A DNA stretch of 64,000 nucleotides, from contig DKFD01000006.1 in NCBI GenBank assembly GCA_002452735.1, positions 1 through 64,000 of the forward strand, read 5' to 3'. Below, piece after piece: positions 7,747-17,147 of the stretch. The DNA is from Patescibacteria group bacterium UBA6805. GTDB taxonomy: Bacteria > Patescibacteriota > Minisyncoccia > Minisyncoccales > Minisyncoccaceae. Made by a program: the position numbers and the translations under genes. The notes under the pieces are model-generated. The model was not told where the DNA came from and did not search any database. It worked only from the letters and a program-made list of their open reading frames with translations. Position 1 is the stretch's first letter, and each line of letters opens with the position of its first letter.

Positions 7747-8310
7747 TTATTTTAAGAAATCAAGTTCTTGAGGTGCTTGTTTCAGCGGTTCCTCCTGTCT
7801 AAGTTCGGGAACCTTTTTATAGTTATTGTTTTTTATCCAACCTTTGGTTGTGTAGTAATAGCAGGCGCCTTTTTTCTTTTCCACCGGATTGTAATCCGAA
7901 GCGCAGTCCAAGCTTATCCAGTTGGCCATTTCCAGGGCCGTATCCCGGCCGGGGTTTATGGTAAAGTGGCCATAGCCCTTGGGAATAATTATTGATTCAC
8001 CTTCTTTGGCTTTTACGAAATAGACGTCGGATATTTCGTCTTCTCCTTTCTGCATCAGGAATACGCCCTCGCCCTTAAGGACAATGTATAATTCGTTGTG
8101 GCCCGAGCAGTGAAAATGACCCTTTGTTTTGTTGAATTCGTCGCCAAACATCAAAGGAGGAATGACCGTGACGTCATACCTCAGTCCGTTTTCCTGTTTT
8201 ATTCCCCGATACATGTAGTAAAGGGGGGGGTTTCCATCGGCCGGCGCCTGAATGAACATTTCCCTCATGTCATCCAAGTACCTGATGTCGGGTTTTACGT
8301 CTTTTTCCAT
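7747..8310 (-). CDS. Cupin-type glucose-6-phosphate isomerase
   Basis: It catalyses glucose 6-phosphate to fructose 6-phosphate but with the cupin fold first known from archaea, unrelated to the usual bacterial Pgi. In the 187-residue protein the metal-ligand set is visible as GHFHCSGHNELY (H65, H67, E73) and the later His in PKGYGHFTINPG (H115). Start at 8310 overlaps the upstream solute-binding gene by 16 nt. The archaeal-type enzyme is common in Patescibacteria, likely by ancient transfer. Metal dependence is inferred from the family. Confidence 0.87.
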   Translation of the reverse strand: MEKDVKPDIRYLDDMREMFIQAPADGNPPLYYMYRGIKQENGLRYDVTVIPPLMFGDEFNKTKGHFHCSGHNELYIVLKGEGVFLMQKGEDEISDVYFVKAKEGESIIIPKGYGHFTINPGRDTALEMANWISLDCASDYNPVEKKKGACYYYTTKGWIKNNNYKKVPELRQEEPLKQAPQELDFLK

Positions 8311-10319
8311 ATTCTTGTCTGGTTGATATACCAGTTTTTAATATCAATGAATCTTTTTGACAAATCGGATATTTTATCCAGCTCAACGCCCTTGATGTTT
8401 TTGTTTATTATGTAGGCGCTGTACGAAGAATAAAGAAAAGTAGCCGGACAGTCTTCAACCAGGATGTTTTGGAAGTCCTCCAGTGTTTTTTTTCTATCTG
8501 CTGACTGGAAGTCGGAATAAGTCCGAGCTTTGGCTAAAAGCCCGTCCGCTTTCTCGTTTTCATACATGGAAATATTCAGGCCGGGGTCGATTATCTGCGA
8601 TGAGTGCCAGAAAGGCAGGGGATCGGGAATGCCGCCGAGTTTTTCTCCGAAAAGCAGGATTTCAAAGTCCCTGTCCCTGATTGTTTTTTTGATTTCCAAA
8701 GTGTCCAGCTCCTTTATTTCAACCCTTACCCCTATTTTCTCCCACTGTTCTTTTATGTTCTGGGCGGCTTTTAAAAGAGAGGGGCTGCCCGTGGTCTTGA
8801 TGGTGAAGCTGAGAGCCAGTTCTTCGTCGGGCACCTTGAAGCAAACCTCGTTCAGTTTCTTGATGGTGGCTGCTCCCACTTTTCCGCTTCCTTTTTCCAG
8901 GCCGCTGGGAGTCAATACGTCTTCCTTGTATTTTTCCTGGAAGAGGATAACCGCGGCTTTGGTTTGTTCCCCGAAATACCCGCTTATTTCCCCTTGATAA
9001 ATTTCCGGATTCTGGGCCAGGCATTCCTGAAGCTTTTTTACCTCGGCGTTATTGCTTCCCGTCTGCAAGACCTGTTTGAATTCAAAGCCCGATGTTTTCT
9101 TGATTGTTTTGACCATGATTCCGTTCTTTTTTTCAAACCCTTGGCTCTCGAGGATTTTTTTTGCTTCTTCCTGGCTGTATGCTAATGGATTTTTCGGTTC
9201 ATTGAATCCGTAGAACGAGGGAAGAATGGGGGAGTTGACGATTTCTCCCTGTTTGGCAATGGTCTTGTCCAGAATTTCTTCTTTGTCCAGGGCAAGGTCC
9301 AATGCCTTTCTTGTTTCTTCGTCATTAAGCGGTTTTTTCGCGTTGTTGTAGAAAAGGCCGAAATAGTTCGGGGTTTTAATCAGATAAAGGTTGGAGCTTT
9401 TGAATTGGCCCAAATCATACTCTCCGGCTGTTTCCAAAAGACCCATGTCAACGGCGCCCTTTTTAAGGGCGTTGACCAAATCTTCTTTTTTGTTAAAGAA
9501 AACAAACTCAAATTTTTTAAGATACGGCTTCTCTCCGTAATATTTTTTGTTTATTTCCAGGCTTAGTGATTTGATGTTTTTATCTTTGCTTTGTTCAACG
9601 TTCTTGACGACATACGGTCCGGAGCCGATTGGAGAGAACAAATTCAGTTTGGTGTTGGCCATGATTTGAGAAGCAGGGACATCCTTCCAAACGTGCTTGG
9701 GCAGTATTTTTAAATTGGTCAGGTTATCAAAAAATCCGGCGTACGGCTGTTTTAACCTGATTAGGGCCTTGAAGTCGGACATCTTTTCCGTTTCCACTCC
9801 CTGGAAGTTGGCCCTCAAGGGGCTTAAATAATTGGGGTCCTGAATCAGGTTCAGGGTAAAAATAATATCGTCAATGGTCAGAGGCTGGTTATCGTGCCAT
9901 TTGGCGTTTTCTTTTATTGAAAATTCAATGCTTTTCCCGCTGTCTCCGACCCTATAATCATTAATCAAATCGGGAACAATGTTTCCTTGGCTGTCGTAGG
10001 TAAAAAGGCTCGAGAACACCAGCTCCGTTATTTCCCTGTCCACTTCCGAAGAATAAGCGTAAAGAGGGTTGATGAATTGGGGCTGTCCCAGAACGCCTTC
10101 TCTCGCCCCCCCGCCTTCTTTCGGGAGTATAGCCGTGTTTTTTTGAAGAAAACCGGAGAAAACAAAGGAAAAAGAAAAAGCAAGGACGGTCAGCAGGGAG
10201 AAAAAAAGGATTTTTTCCTTGAAATTCAAAACCCCAAAGAACTGAAGCCATTGTTTAAAGTTGGGCATTCTTTTTATCTTTGATTTAAAAAGCCTGTGTT
10301 TTAAGTCGGGAAGCGACAT
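8295..10319 (-). CDS. Family 5 solute-binding protein with an inserted peptidoglycan-binding domain
   Basis: The 674-residue protein has an N-terminal membrane anchor (about 37-58) followed by the SBP_bac_5 (OppA/DppA) fold: FINPLYAYSSEVDREITELVF, VPDLINDYRV, ENAKWHDNQPLTIDDIIFTL. At about 412-492 a peptidoglycan-binding-1-like module is inserted (VLQTGSNNAEVKKLQECL, GYFGEQTKAAVILFQEKY, GKVGAATIKKLNEVC), after which the solute-binding fold resumes (FTIKTTGSPSLLKAAQNIK). No ABC permease or ATPase lies nearby, so the protein may capture peptides at the wall or act with a transporter encoded elsewhere. It shares 1 nt with secG (TAATG). Confidence 0.85.
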   Translation of the reverse strand: MSLPDLKHRLFKSKIKRMPNFKQWLQFFGVLNFKEKILFFSLLTVLAFSFSFVFSGFLQKNTAILPKEGGGAREGVLGQPQFINPLYAYSSEVDREITELVFSSLFTYDSQGNIVPDLINDYRVGDSGKSIEFSIKENAKWHDNQPLTIDDIIFTLNLIQDPNYLSPLRANFQGVETEKMSDFKALIRLKQPYAGFFDNLTNLKILPKHVWKDVPASQIMANTKLNLFSPIGSGPYVVKNVEQSKDKNIKSLSLEINKKYYGEKPYLKKFEFVFFNKKEDLVNALKKGAVDMGLLETAGEYDLGQFKSSNLYLIKTPNYFGLFYNNAKKPLNDEETRKALDLALDKEEILDKTIAKQGEIVNSPILPSFYGFNEPKNPLAYSQEEAKKILESQGFEKKNGIMVKTIKKTSGFEFKQVLQTGSNNAEVKKLQECLAQNPEIYQGEISGYFGEQTKAAVILFQEKYKEDVLTPSGLEKGSGKVGAATIKKLNEVCFKVPDEELALSFTIKTTGSPSLLKAAQNIKEQWEKIGVRVEIKELDTLEIKKTIRDRDFEILLFGEKLGGIPDPLPFWHSSQIIDPGLNISMYENEKADGLLAKARTYSDFQSADRKKTLEDFQNILVEDCPATFLYSSYSAYIINKNIKGVELDKISDLSKRFIDIKNWYINQTRIWKKT

Positions 10320-10534
10320 TATACCGTTAGGTTATACAGAGCCAAAGCGATGAAAACAACGGCCAGAACAATACTTGCCAGGTAGATGTTCTTCTGGATG
10401 CCGCGCCTTGTGCTGTAAGATTCTCCGCCTCCTCCGAAAGCGGAACCCAAAGCGGTTCCTCTTTGCTGAAGAAGAATGAGAATAACCAAAATTAATGAAA
10501 CGATTGATTGAACAATAAGGGCTGTTTGGTTCAT
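10319..10534 (-). CDS. secG: Preprotein translocase subunit SecG
   Basis: SecG is a two-helix accessory subunit of the SecYEG channel. The 71-residue product starts MNQTALIVQSIVSLILVILILLQQ, has the conserved loop QQRGTALGSAFGGGG, and a second helix near the end. A longer in-frame start exists upstream but lies inside the preceding gene and adds non-family sequence; the ATG at 10534 sits 1 nt after that gene's stop. SecD and SecF are encoded at 49536-51880. Confidence 0.92.
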   Translation of the reverse strand: MNQTALIVQSIVSLILVILILLQQRGTALGSAFGGGGESYSTRRGIQKNIYLASIVLAVVFIALALYNLTV

Positions 10535-10535
10535 T

Positions 10536-10883
10536 TTAGTTGTTGTTGATAGAGAATAGCAGTTCCGCTCCCAGGACAATCAGGGACATCCAGAACAGGT
10601 TGGCCAGTCCGCTGATTTCAAACATGGCGCTCGGGAAGATGCAGTCCGCTACCCAGACTAAAAACATGATTATTACGAAAGAAAAAAGGTTTAAAGTGAT
10701 TACTCTTAAAGGAAAGGTGATGGCATTGAGAATGGGGCGGACGAAAAGGATTAAAAGGCCGATGGTCGTTCCTACTATCAGGATGGTGCTCAAGCTTCCG
10801 TCCGAGGTAATGCCTTTGATAAAATATAAGGATAAAGCTGTCCCGACAATTCCGGAAAGGATTTTAGATAAGAACCCGCGCAT
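10536..10883 (-). CDS. Phage holin family 4 superfamily IV-type membrane protein
   Basis: The 115-residue protein is almost wholly hydrophobic with four predicted membrane helices and the family-like segment FVRPILNAITFPLRVITLNLFSFVI. It resembles the widespread chromosomal 'phage holin family' (Pfam Phage_holin_4_2) proteins, whose role is not established and which are not evidence of a prophage. It heads the six-gene operon and is nearly leaderless, with the -10 box 7 nt upstream of the ATG. Confidence 0.8.
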   Translation of the reverse strand: MRGFLSKILSGIVGTALSLYFIKGITSDGSLSTILIVGTTIGLLILFVRPILNAITFPLRVITLNLFSFVIIMFLVWVADCIFPSAMFEISGLANLFWMSLIVLGAELLFSINNN

Positions 10884-10890
10884 TGTTTAA

Positions 10891-10918
10891 ATGATATCAG
10901 AAAAAAGAATAAAGTCAA
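10891..10918 (-). promoter_or_regulatory. Promoter of the holin-secG-SBP-pgi-rnj-trpS operon
   Basis: On the minus strand TTGACT (10913-10918), 16-bp spacer, TATCAT (10891-10896). The ATG is 7 nt after the -10. It is divergent to the pilin 2 promoter. Confidence 0.8.
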
Positions 10919-10924
10919 CTCCCT

Positions 10925-10952
10925 TTGCCAATTATTAATTTTGGGGTATAAT
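10925..10952 (+). promoter_or_regulatory. Promoter of LamG pilin 2
   Basis: TTGCCA (10925-10930), 16-bp spacer, TATAAT (10947-10952), 13 nt before the ATG. Confidence 0.7.
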
Positions 10953-10965
10953 TATTCTAACAAGC

Positions 10966-11883
10966 ATGGAAAACAACAAAAGTTTTACTTTAATTGAAAT
11001 GATGGCGGTGATAATAGTGGTGGGAGTCATTTCCGCTTTTGTCATCGCCAAGTCCCAGGAATCTTCTTATCAGGCCGATATTGCCAGGGGGAAAGCCTTC
11101 AGTTTGTCCATATTGACCAACTTGCCGGTCAATTTCGTTTCCGAGTGGAAGTTTGACGGTCCGACCTCGGCAGGCTCCAGCGCCACGGTCAATGACGTTA
11201 AAGATACCTGGAGCGCCAATGACGGAGCTATTACCGGCACGCCTACGGTGAGAGGCGGGACTAATTGTGTTTCCGGAAATTGTTTGGAGTTTGACGGCAC
11301 GGTCCAATATGTCAATGTCGGAAACGCCGACAGCTTGAAAATAACCGGAGACCAGACAATAGAGATGTGGCTAAAGCCAACCAGCTTCAGCGCCAGGAGA
11401 AATCCCTATAACAAAGCTTATGGGGGAGAAGGAACGATAACCCAGGAGACCAGCGGTGCCTTAAATTATTATTGGGGCACCTGCGGAGGCAATTGTTCTC
11501 CTTATCAACCATTTGGTTCTGTCGTAGCATTGTCTCTGAACAAATGGAACCATGTTTTAATCACAAGATACATTTCAGACGCTGTGCCGGCGAATAGATA
11601 TCTCAAGTGGTTTATTGACGGTAAAAAAAGGAATACAGCGGCTCCCAGTTATACCGCCGCCGTTGTTTCAGCGGCAAGCCTTATGATTGGAAACGGCTAC
11701 ACTTCCCCCTACAGCGGTTTGATAGACGAGGTCAGGATATATAACGGCGCTTTATCAATAAGTCAGGTTCAGCAGAATTATTATGTCGGCTTGAATAAGC
11801 TTTTTAGGAGGGAAGGACTTGATGCAACAGAATACCAACAAAGATTAGCGGAGTTAAAGCTTAATTTAACCGACGATGAATAA
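10966..11883 (+). CDS. Type IV pilin-like protein with LamG domain (pilin 2 of 5)
   Basis: The 305-residue protein starts MENNKSFTLIEMMAVIIVVG with one hydrophobic helix. A LamG domain follows (about 55-265), with CVSGNCLEFDG, TIEMWLKP and SGLIDEVRIYNGAL. The C-terminal signature is QQNYYVGLNKLF and EYQQRLAELK. Paired cysteines in the CVSGNC motif may form a disulfide outside the cell. Its last 8 nt (ATGAATAA) contain the start of the NYN-domain gene, so the pair is an operon despite unrelated functions. Confidence 0.85.
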   Translation: MENNKSFTLIEMMAVIIVVGVISAFVIAKSQESSYQADIARGKAFSLSILTNLPVNFVSEWKFDGPTSAGSSATVNDVKDTWSANDGAITGTPTVRGGTNCVSGNCLEFDGTVQYVNVGNADSLKITGDQTIEMWLKPTSFSARRNPYNKAYGGEGTITQETSGALNYYWGTCGGNCSPYQPFGSVVALSLNKWNHVLITRYISDAVPANRYLKWFIDGKKRNTAAPSYTAAVVSAASLMIGNGYTSPYSGLIDEVRIYNGALSISQVQQNYYVGLNKLFRREGLDATEYQQRLAELKLNLTDDE

Positions 11884-12514
11884 CAAGGACACGTATGCGT
11901 TTATAGACGCTTCCAACCTTTTTTACGGAGGAGAGAAAAGTTTGGGCTGGAAAATTGATTATGAAAAATTAGCCGGTTATTTGAAAGAAAAATACGCGGC
12001 CAAGAAGATTTTCTATTTCGGGGGAGTGGAAACATATAATTTTCCTTACGATTATTTAAAAAACAAAACAGTTCCCCTGAACGAGCTGGACAAATGGCTA
12101 AGCGATTTTATTAAAGAAAAAGCCGATTTTTTGAACGAGGCGGAATTGCTTCTTGTCGGAAGGCATCTTAAAAGAATACGTTTTTACAAAAAACTTAAAA
12201 GGTTCGGCTATGATTTGTACCTTAAACCGGTTAAGCTTTACGAGCAGGAAGACGGGACGACAAAGAGAAAGGCCAACTGCGATGTCGAGATGGCTTTTTA
12301 TTTAATGAAGGCAAAAGACAACTTTAACAGGGCGATAGTTCTTTCCGGGGACGGGGACTTCTTGCCGGTTTTGAAATATCTAAAAAAGCAAAATAAAAAG
12401 ATAATTATTCTGGCCAGAGGGCCGAGGTCGGCCAAAGAGATTAAAAAGTTTGCGGGAGCCGACTTCAGGGATTTCGTTCGTTTGAAAAAAATGATAAAAT
12501 ATGAAGAGGAATAA
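11876..12514 (+). CDS. NYN-domain (LabA/PIN-like) protein
   Basis: NYN domains are PIN-like metal-dependent ribonuclease folds. The 212-residue product shows the expected acidic positions: FIDASNLF near the N-terminus (D11, N14), a conserved Asp in KANCDVEMAFYLM (about 137), and SGDGDFLPVLKYL (about 160-165), followed by a basic C-terminus. An RNA-processing role is inferred from the fold; the substrate is unknown. It overlaps pilin 2 by 8 nt and may be expressed only with it. Confidence 0.82.
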   Translation: MNNKDTYAFIDASNLFYGGEKSLGWKIDYEKLAGYLKEKYAAKKIFYFGGVETYNFPYDYLKNKTVPLNELDKWLSDFIKEKADFLNEAELLLVGRHLKRIRFYKKLKRFGYDLYLKPVKLYEQEDGTTKRKANCDVEMAFYLMKAKDNFNRAIVLSGDGDFLPVLKYLKKQNKKIIILARGPRSAKEIKKFAGADFRDFVRLKKMIKYEEE

Positions 12515-12585
12515 AAAGACGGACATGCGAGATATCCGTCTTACGTTTAGTGGTTGTATTTTATCATTTTATTAATTTTTGTCAA
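12512..12585 (-). ncRNA. Candidate short antisense-oriented transcript
   Basis: On the minus strand a strong promoter (TTGACA 12580-12585, 16-bp spacer, TAAAAT 12558-12563) points at a hairpin (AAGACGGA 12535-12542 with TCCGTCTT 12516-12523 on that strand) followed by TTTAT, an intrinsic terminator only about 40 nt downstream of the predicted start. This would give a roughly 40-nt RNA ending at the 3' end of the NYN gene. Alternatively the hairpin is just a weak plus-strand end signal. Confidence 0.35.
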
Positions 12586-12600
12586 TAACCACCAACAACA

Positions 12601-13494
12601 ATGAATAAATCCTTCACCCTCATCGAAATACTGGTGGTCATCGTCATAGTCGGAATCCTTTCCGCCTTCATTATCATTGGCATGGCCGGAGTCTCGGAAA
12701 AAGCCGCCATTGCCAAAGGACAGGCGTTTGCCGGTTCTTTGAGAAATTCTTTATTGATAAACATGGCGGGAGAATGGAAATTCGAAGGTCCGACCGCAAT
12801 TGACGGCGATGCCGTGACAGATGACATCAAGGATAGCTGGGGAGGAAACAATACGGGAATAACCATAACCGGCACGCCCAAAATAAAAGGAGGAAACAGC
12901 TGTGTTTCGGGAAAATGTCTAAGTTTTAACGGCACCACAGATACGGTTAATTGCGGAAGCGGCGGAACAGACCTGAGGGTGTCGTCTGGAAGCGCCATGG
13001 CGGTGGAAGCGTGGGTTAATCTTGTAGACCCAAGCAGGCTACAAAGCGTTGTATCGGAATGGACGCCATGGATTTTATTCATATCAAGCTCTAAAATGAG
13101 ATTCTACATTAGAAGTAGCGGGGCCGACTACAGCGTTTCCTCAAATACCGTCCTATCTTCCAATCAGTGGCACCATATAGCCGTGGCATACACCAAGTCA
13201 GACCTTAGCGCCGCGTTTTATCTGAATGGAAAGCGGGACGGTAATCCTGCTTTTTCTGTCACCATAGATAATCCATCAAGCGTCCTTCTGCAAATAGGCG
13301 GTTACGGAAACATCAACACTCGTCTTGGAGGCATGGTGGATGAAGTCAGAATATACAATACGGCCATTCCAATATCTCAAATCCAGCAAAATTATTACCT
13401 GGGACTAAATAATCTATACAAAAACGGGAGATTAACTCAAACAGAATATACTCAAAGATTGGCAGAGCTTAAAGCCGGTGTTTCTCAAGAGTAA
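12601..13494 (+). CDS. Type IV pilin-like protein with LamG domain (pilin 3 of 5)
   Basis: The 297-residue protein starts MNKSFTLIEILVVIVIVG. After the hydrophobic helix comes a LamG domain with CVSGKCLSFNG, VEAWVNLV, WHHIAVAYTK and GGMVDEVRIYNTAI. The C-terminal signature is QQNYYLGLNNLY and EYTQRLAELK. The 5' part (about 12628-12728) and a segment near the 3' end (about 13369-13393) are nearly identical in DNA to pilin 4, while the cores differ. Unlike pilins 1, 2 and 4 it ends without overlapping another gene. No clear close promoter is visible; the upstream 86 nt are AT-rich. Confidence 0.85.
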   Translation: MNKSFTLIEILVVIVIVGILSAFIIIGMAGVSEKAAIAKGQAFAGSLRNSLLINMAGEWKFEGPTAIDGDAVTDDIKDSWGGNNTGITITGTPKIKGGNSCVSGKCLSFNGTTDTVNCGSGGTDLRVSSGSAMAVEAWVNLVDPSRLQSVVSEWTPWILFISSSKMRFYIRSSGADYSVSSNTVLSSNQWHHIAVAYTKSDLSAAFYLNGKRDGNPAFSVTIDNPSSVLLQIGGYGNINTRLGGMVDEVRIYNTAIPISQIQQNYYLGLNNLYKNGRLTQTEYTQRLAELKAGVSQE

Positions 13495-13542
13495 TGCAAT
13501 TTTTAAAAGATTTCGAGTTCATCCCGTCGCCTCTGCTTTTTC

Positions 13543-13570
13543 AAAACCAACCATTGTATTGGTTTTTCTT
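13543..13570 (+). terminator. Terminator after pilin 3
   Basis: AAAACCAA (13543-13550) pairs with TTGGTTTT (13559-13566) around 8 nt, with T-rich sequence following. Its 3' half overlaps the pilin 4 promoter. Confidence 0.7.
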
Positions 13571-13582
13571 TTTTAGTATAAT
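13554..13582 (+). promoter_or_regulatory. Promoter of LamG pilin 4
   Basis: TTGTAT (13554-13559), 17-bp spacer, TATAAT (13577-13582); the ATG follows after 6 nt, so the mRNA should be leaderless. Confidence 0.7.
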
Positions 13583-13588
13583 GATTCA

Positions 13589-14467
13589 ATGAACCAGAAA
13601 TCATTCACGTTGATAGAGATACTGGTGGTCATCGTCATAGTCGGAATCCTTTCCGCCTTCATCATCGTTTCCATGGCCGGGGTTTCGGAAAAAGCCGCCA
13701 TTGCCAAAGGACAGGCGTTTTCTTCCTCGCTTAAAAATTCTTTGTTAATGAATTTGGTTTCGGAATGGAAGCTGGATGAAGCATCTGGAACGACAGCATA
13801 TGATTCTTGGGGACCGAACAATGGAACATTGAGTGGCGCCACTTTGCCATCAATACAAACATCGGGGTGTATTTCCGGCAATTGTTTAAGTTTTAATGGA
13901 TCAACAGCTTATGTGGATTGCGGAACCGACAGCAGTTTGGATGTGGGATATAACAATTATACGTTTTCGTTGTGGTTTAAGAGGAACACTTTTGGAACAA
14001 CACAGGTTTTGCTTGATAAGCGAGTATCCGAATATGTTGGATTAATATTATTTTTCAGTTCAAACAATTTATTGTACAGCAGAGGAGGTGCAAGCGGTCA
14101 CGACATAACCTTCTCATCTGCCATTACGGATGATAGGTGGCATTTTGTTGTTGTGTCTAATACGCGCTCTGGAAACAGAATCATTGGTGTCGATGGAGTT
14201 TTTCAATCATCGTCATATGATTCTTCGTCGATAAATTTTAATAGCACGTATTCTTTAAAAATCGGCACAATCTATACGGCAACAAGTTTTTATTTTAATG
14301 GTCGAATTGATGATATCCGCATATATAATCAAGCCATGCCAATATCTCAAATCCAGCAAAACTATTATTCCGGATTAAACAAGCTGCTTGCCCGAAACGG
14401 GTTTGATGTGGTAGAATACAGTCAAAGGTTGGGAGAATTAAAATTAAATTTAGCGAAACATGAATAA
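13589..14467 (+). CDS. Type IV pilin-like protein with LamG domain (pilin 4 of 5)
   Basis: The 292-residue protein starts MNQKSFTLIEILVVIVIVG and has a LamG core with CISGNCLSFNG, YTFSLWFKR, WHFVVVSNT and GRIDDIRIYNQAM. The C-terminal signature is QQNYYSGLNKLL and EYSQRLGELK. Its ends match pilin 3 in DNA but the core differs. Its last 8 nt (ATGAATAA) overlap the SdpI-like gene. Confidence 0.85.
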   Translation: MNQKSFTLIEILVVIVIVGILSAFIIVSMAGVSEKAAIAKGQAFSSSLKNSLLMNLVSEWKLDEASGTTAYDSWGPNNGTLSGATLPSIQTSGCISGNCLSFNGSTAYVDCGTDSSLDVGYNNYTFSLWFKRNTFGTTQVLLDKRVSEYVGLILFFSSNNLLYSRGGASGHDITFSSAITDDRWHFVVVSNTRSGNRIIGVDGVFQSSSYDSSSINFNSTYSLKIGTIYTATSFYFNGRIDDIRIYNQAMPISQIQQNYYSGLNKLLARNGFDVVEYSQRLGELKLNLAKHE

Positions 14468-15092
14468 AAAAGTAATCATTTTTTCAGTCGTTATCATCAC
14501 CTTCCTGATGGGTGTTTTTTCTTATTCCTTGGTTCCCGATAGAATGGCTTCCCATTGGAACGAGTATGGCATAGTAGATGGCTATGTTTCCAAATGCTTC
14601 GGCCTGTTTTTCTTTCCGTTCTTGATGCTGGTAATATCCTTGTTCCTTTTGTTTATTCCCAAAATAGACCCGCTGAAGAAGAATATCGAGAAGTTCAGGG
14701 AAGAATACGATTTGTTCGTGGTTTGGTTTACGGTTTTCTTCTTTTATATTTACGCCCTGACTCTTTTGTGGAACATGGGAGTGACCTTTAACATGACTTT
14801 CGTTTTAATGCCCGCCTTCGCCGCCCTCTTCTATTTCGTGGGCGTTCTTCTGGAAAAAGCCAAGAGAAACTACTTTATCGGCATCAGGACTCCCTGGACC
14901 CTGGCTTCTGACGAGGTTTGGAACAAAACGCACAAGCTGGGAGCCAAGCTGTACAAAATTGTGGCTCTGTCTGCCGTTGTCTCCATGTTTTTCACCCAAT
15001 TTTCCTTGTATTTCATTTTCATCCCCCTGATTGTTTTTTCCCTGTACTTGGTTTTCTATTCCTATTTTGAGTTTAAAAGGACGGAGAAGTAA
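14460..15092 (+). CDS. SdpI/DUF1648-family membrane protein
   Basis: The 210-residue protein has about six membrane helices. It begins with a DUF1648 motif (LVPDRMASHWNEYGIVDGYVSK) and later carries the SdpI signature FIGIRTPWTLASDEVWNKTHK. SdpI confers immunity to the SdpC toxin in Bacillus, but most family members are of unknown role. It overlaps pilin 4 by 8 nt, the third pilin in this window fused in this way to an unrelated gene. Confidence 0.85.
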   Translation: MNKKVIIFSVVIITFLMGVFSYSLVPDRMASHWNEYGIVDGYVSKCFGLFFFPFLMLVISLFLLFIPKIDPLKKNIEKFREEYDLFVVWFTVFFFYIYALTLLWNMGVTFNMTFVLMPAFAALFYFVGVLLEKAKRNYFIGIRTPWTLASDEVWNKTHKLGAKLYKIVALSAVVSMFFTQFSLYFIFIPLIVFSLYLVFYSYFEFKRTEK

Positions 15093-15105
15093 AACTTATC
15101 TCAGG

Positions 15106-15133
15106 TTGACAAATTTTTTTAGTTGACCATAAT
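15106..15133 (+). promoter_or_regulatory. groESL promoter
   Basis: TTGACA (15106-15111), 16-bp spacer, CATAAT (15128-15133). The predicted start falls within the CIRCE-like element. Confidence 0.75.
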
Positions 15134-15137
15134 AGTA

Positions 15138-15164
15138 TTAGCACTCAAAGGTCGTAATTGCTAA
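15138..15164 (+). promoter_or_regulatory. CIRCE-like HrcA operator (degenerate right arm)
   Basis: TTAGCACTC (15138-15146) matches the CIRCE left arm exactly; after the canonical 9-nt spacer, AATTGCTAA (15156-15164) matches GAGTGCTAA at 7 of 9 positions. It overlaps the predicted transcription start of groES-groEL. Heat-shock repression by HrcA is inferred from the family; hrcA is not in the window. Confidence 0.8.
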
Positions 15165-15184
15165 TTTTTAATCAGTTAATTTTT

Positions 15185-17091
<1,907 letters not shown>

Positions 17092-17099
17092 TTAAAAAG

Positions 17100-17120
17100 C
17101 AGGGCTTGGGCCCTGTTTTT
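17100..17120 (+). terminator. Terminator after groEL
   Basis: CAGGG (17100-17104) pairs with CCCTG (17111-17115) around CTTGGG, then TTTTT. Confidence 0.8.
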
Positions 17121-17147
17121 GGTTGGAATAAAAAAGAGCGCATATTT

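Noticed and set aside
10536..10883. Prophage holin
   Set aside because: The family name includes holin, but this gene heads a housekeeping operon with secG and trpS and no phage genes are near.
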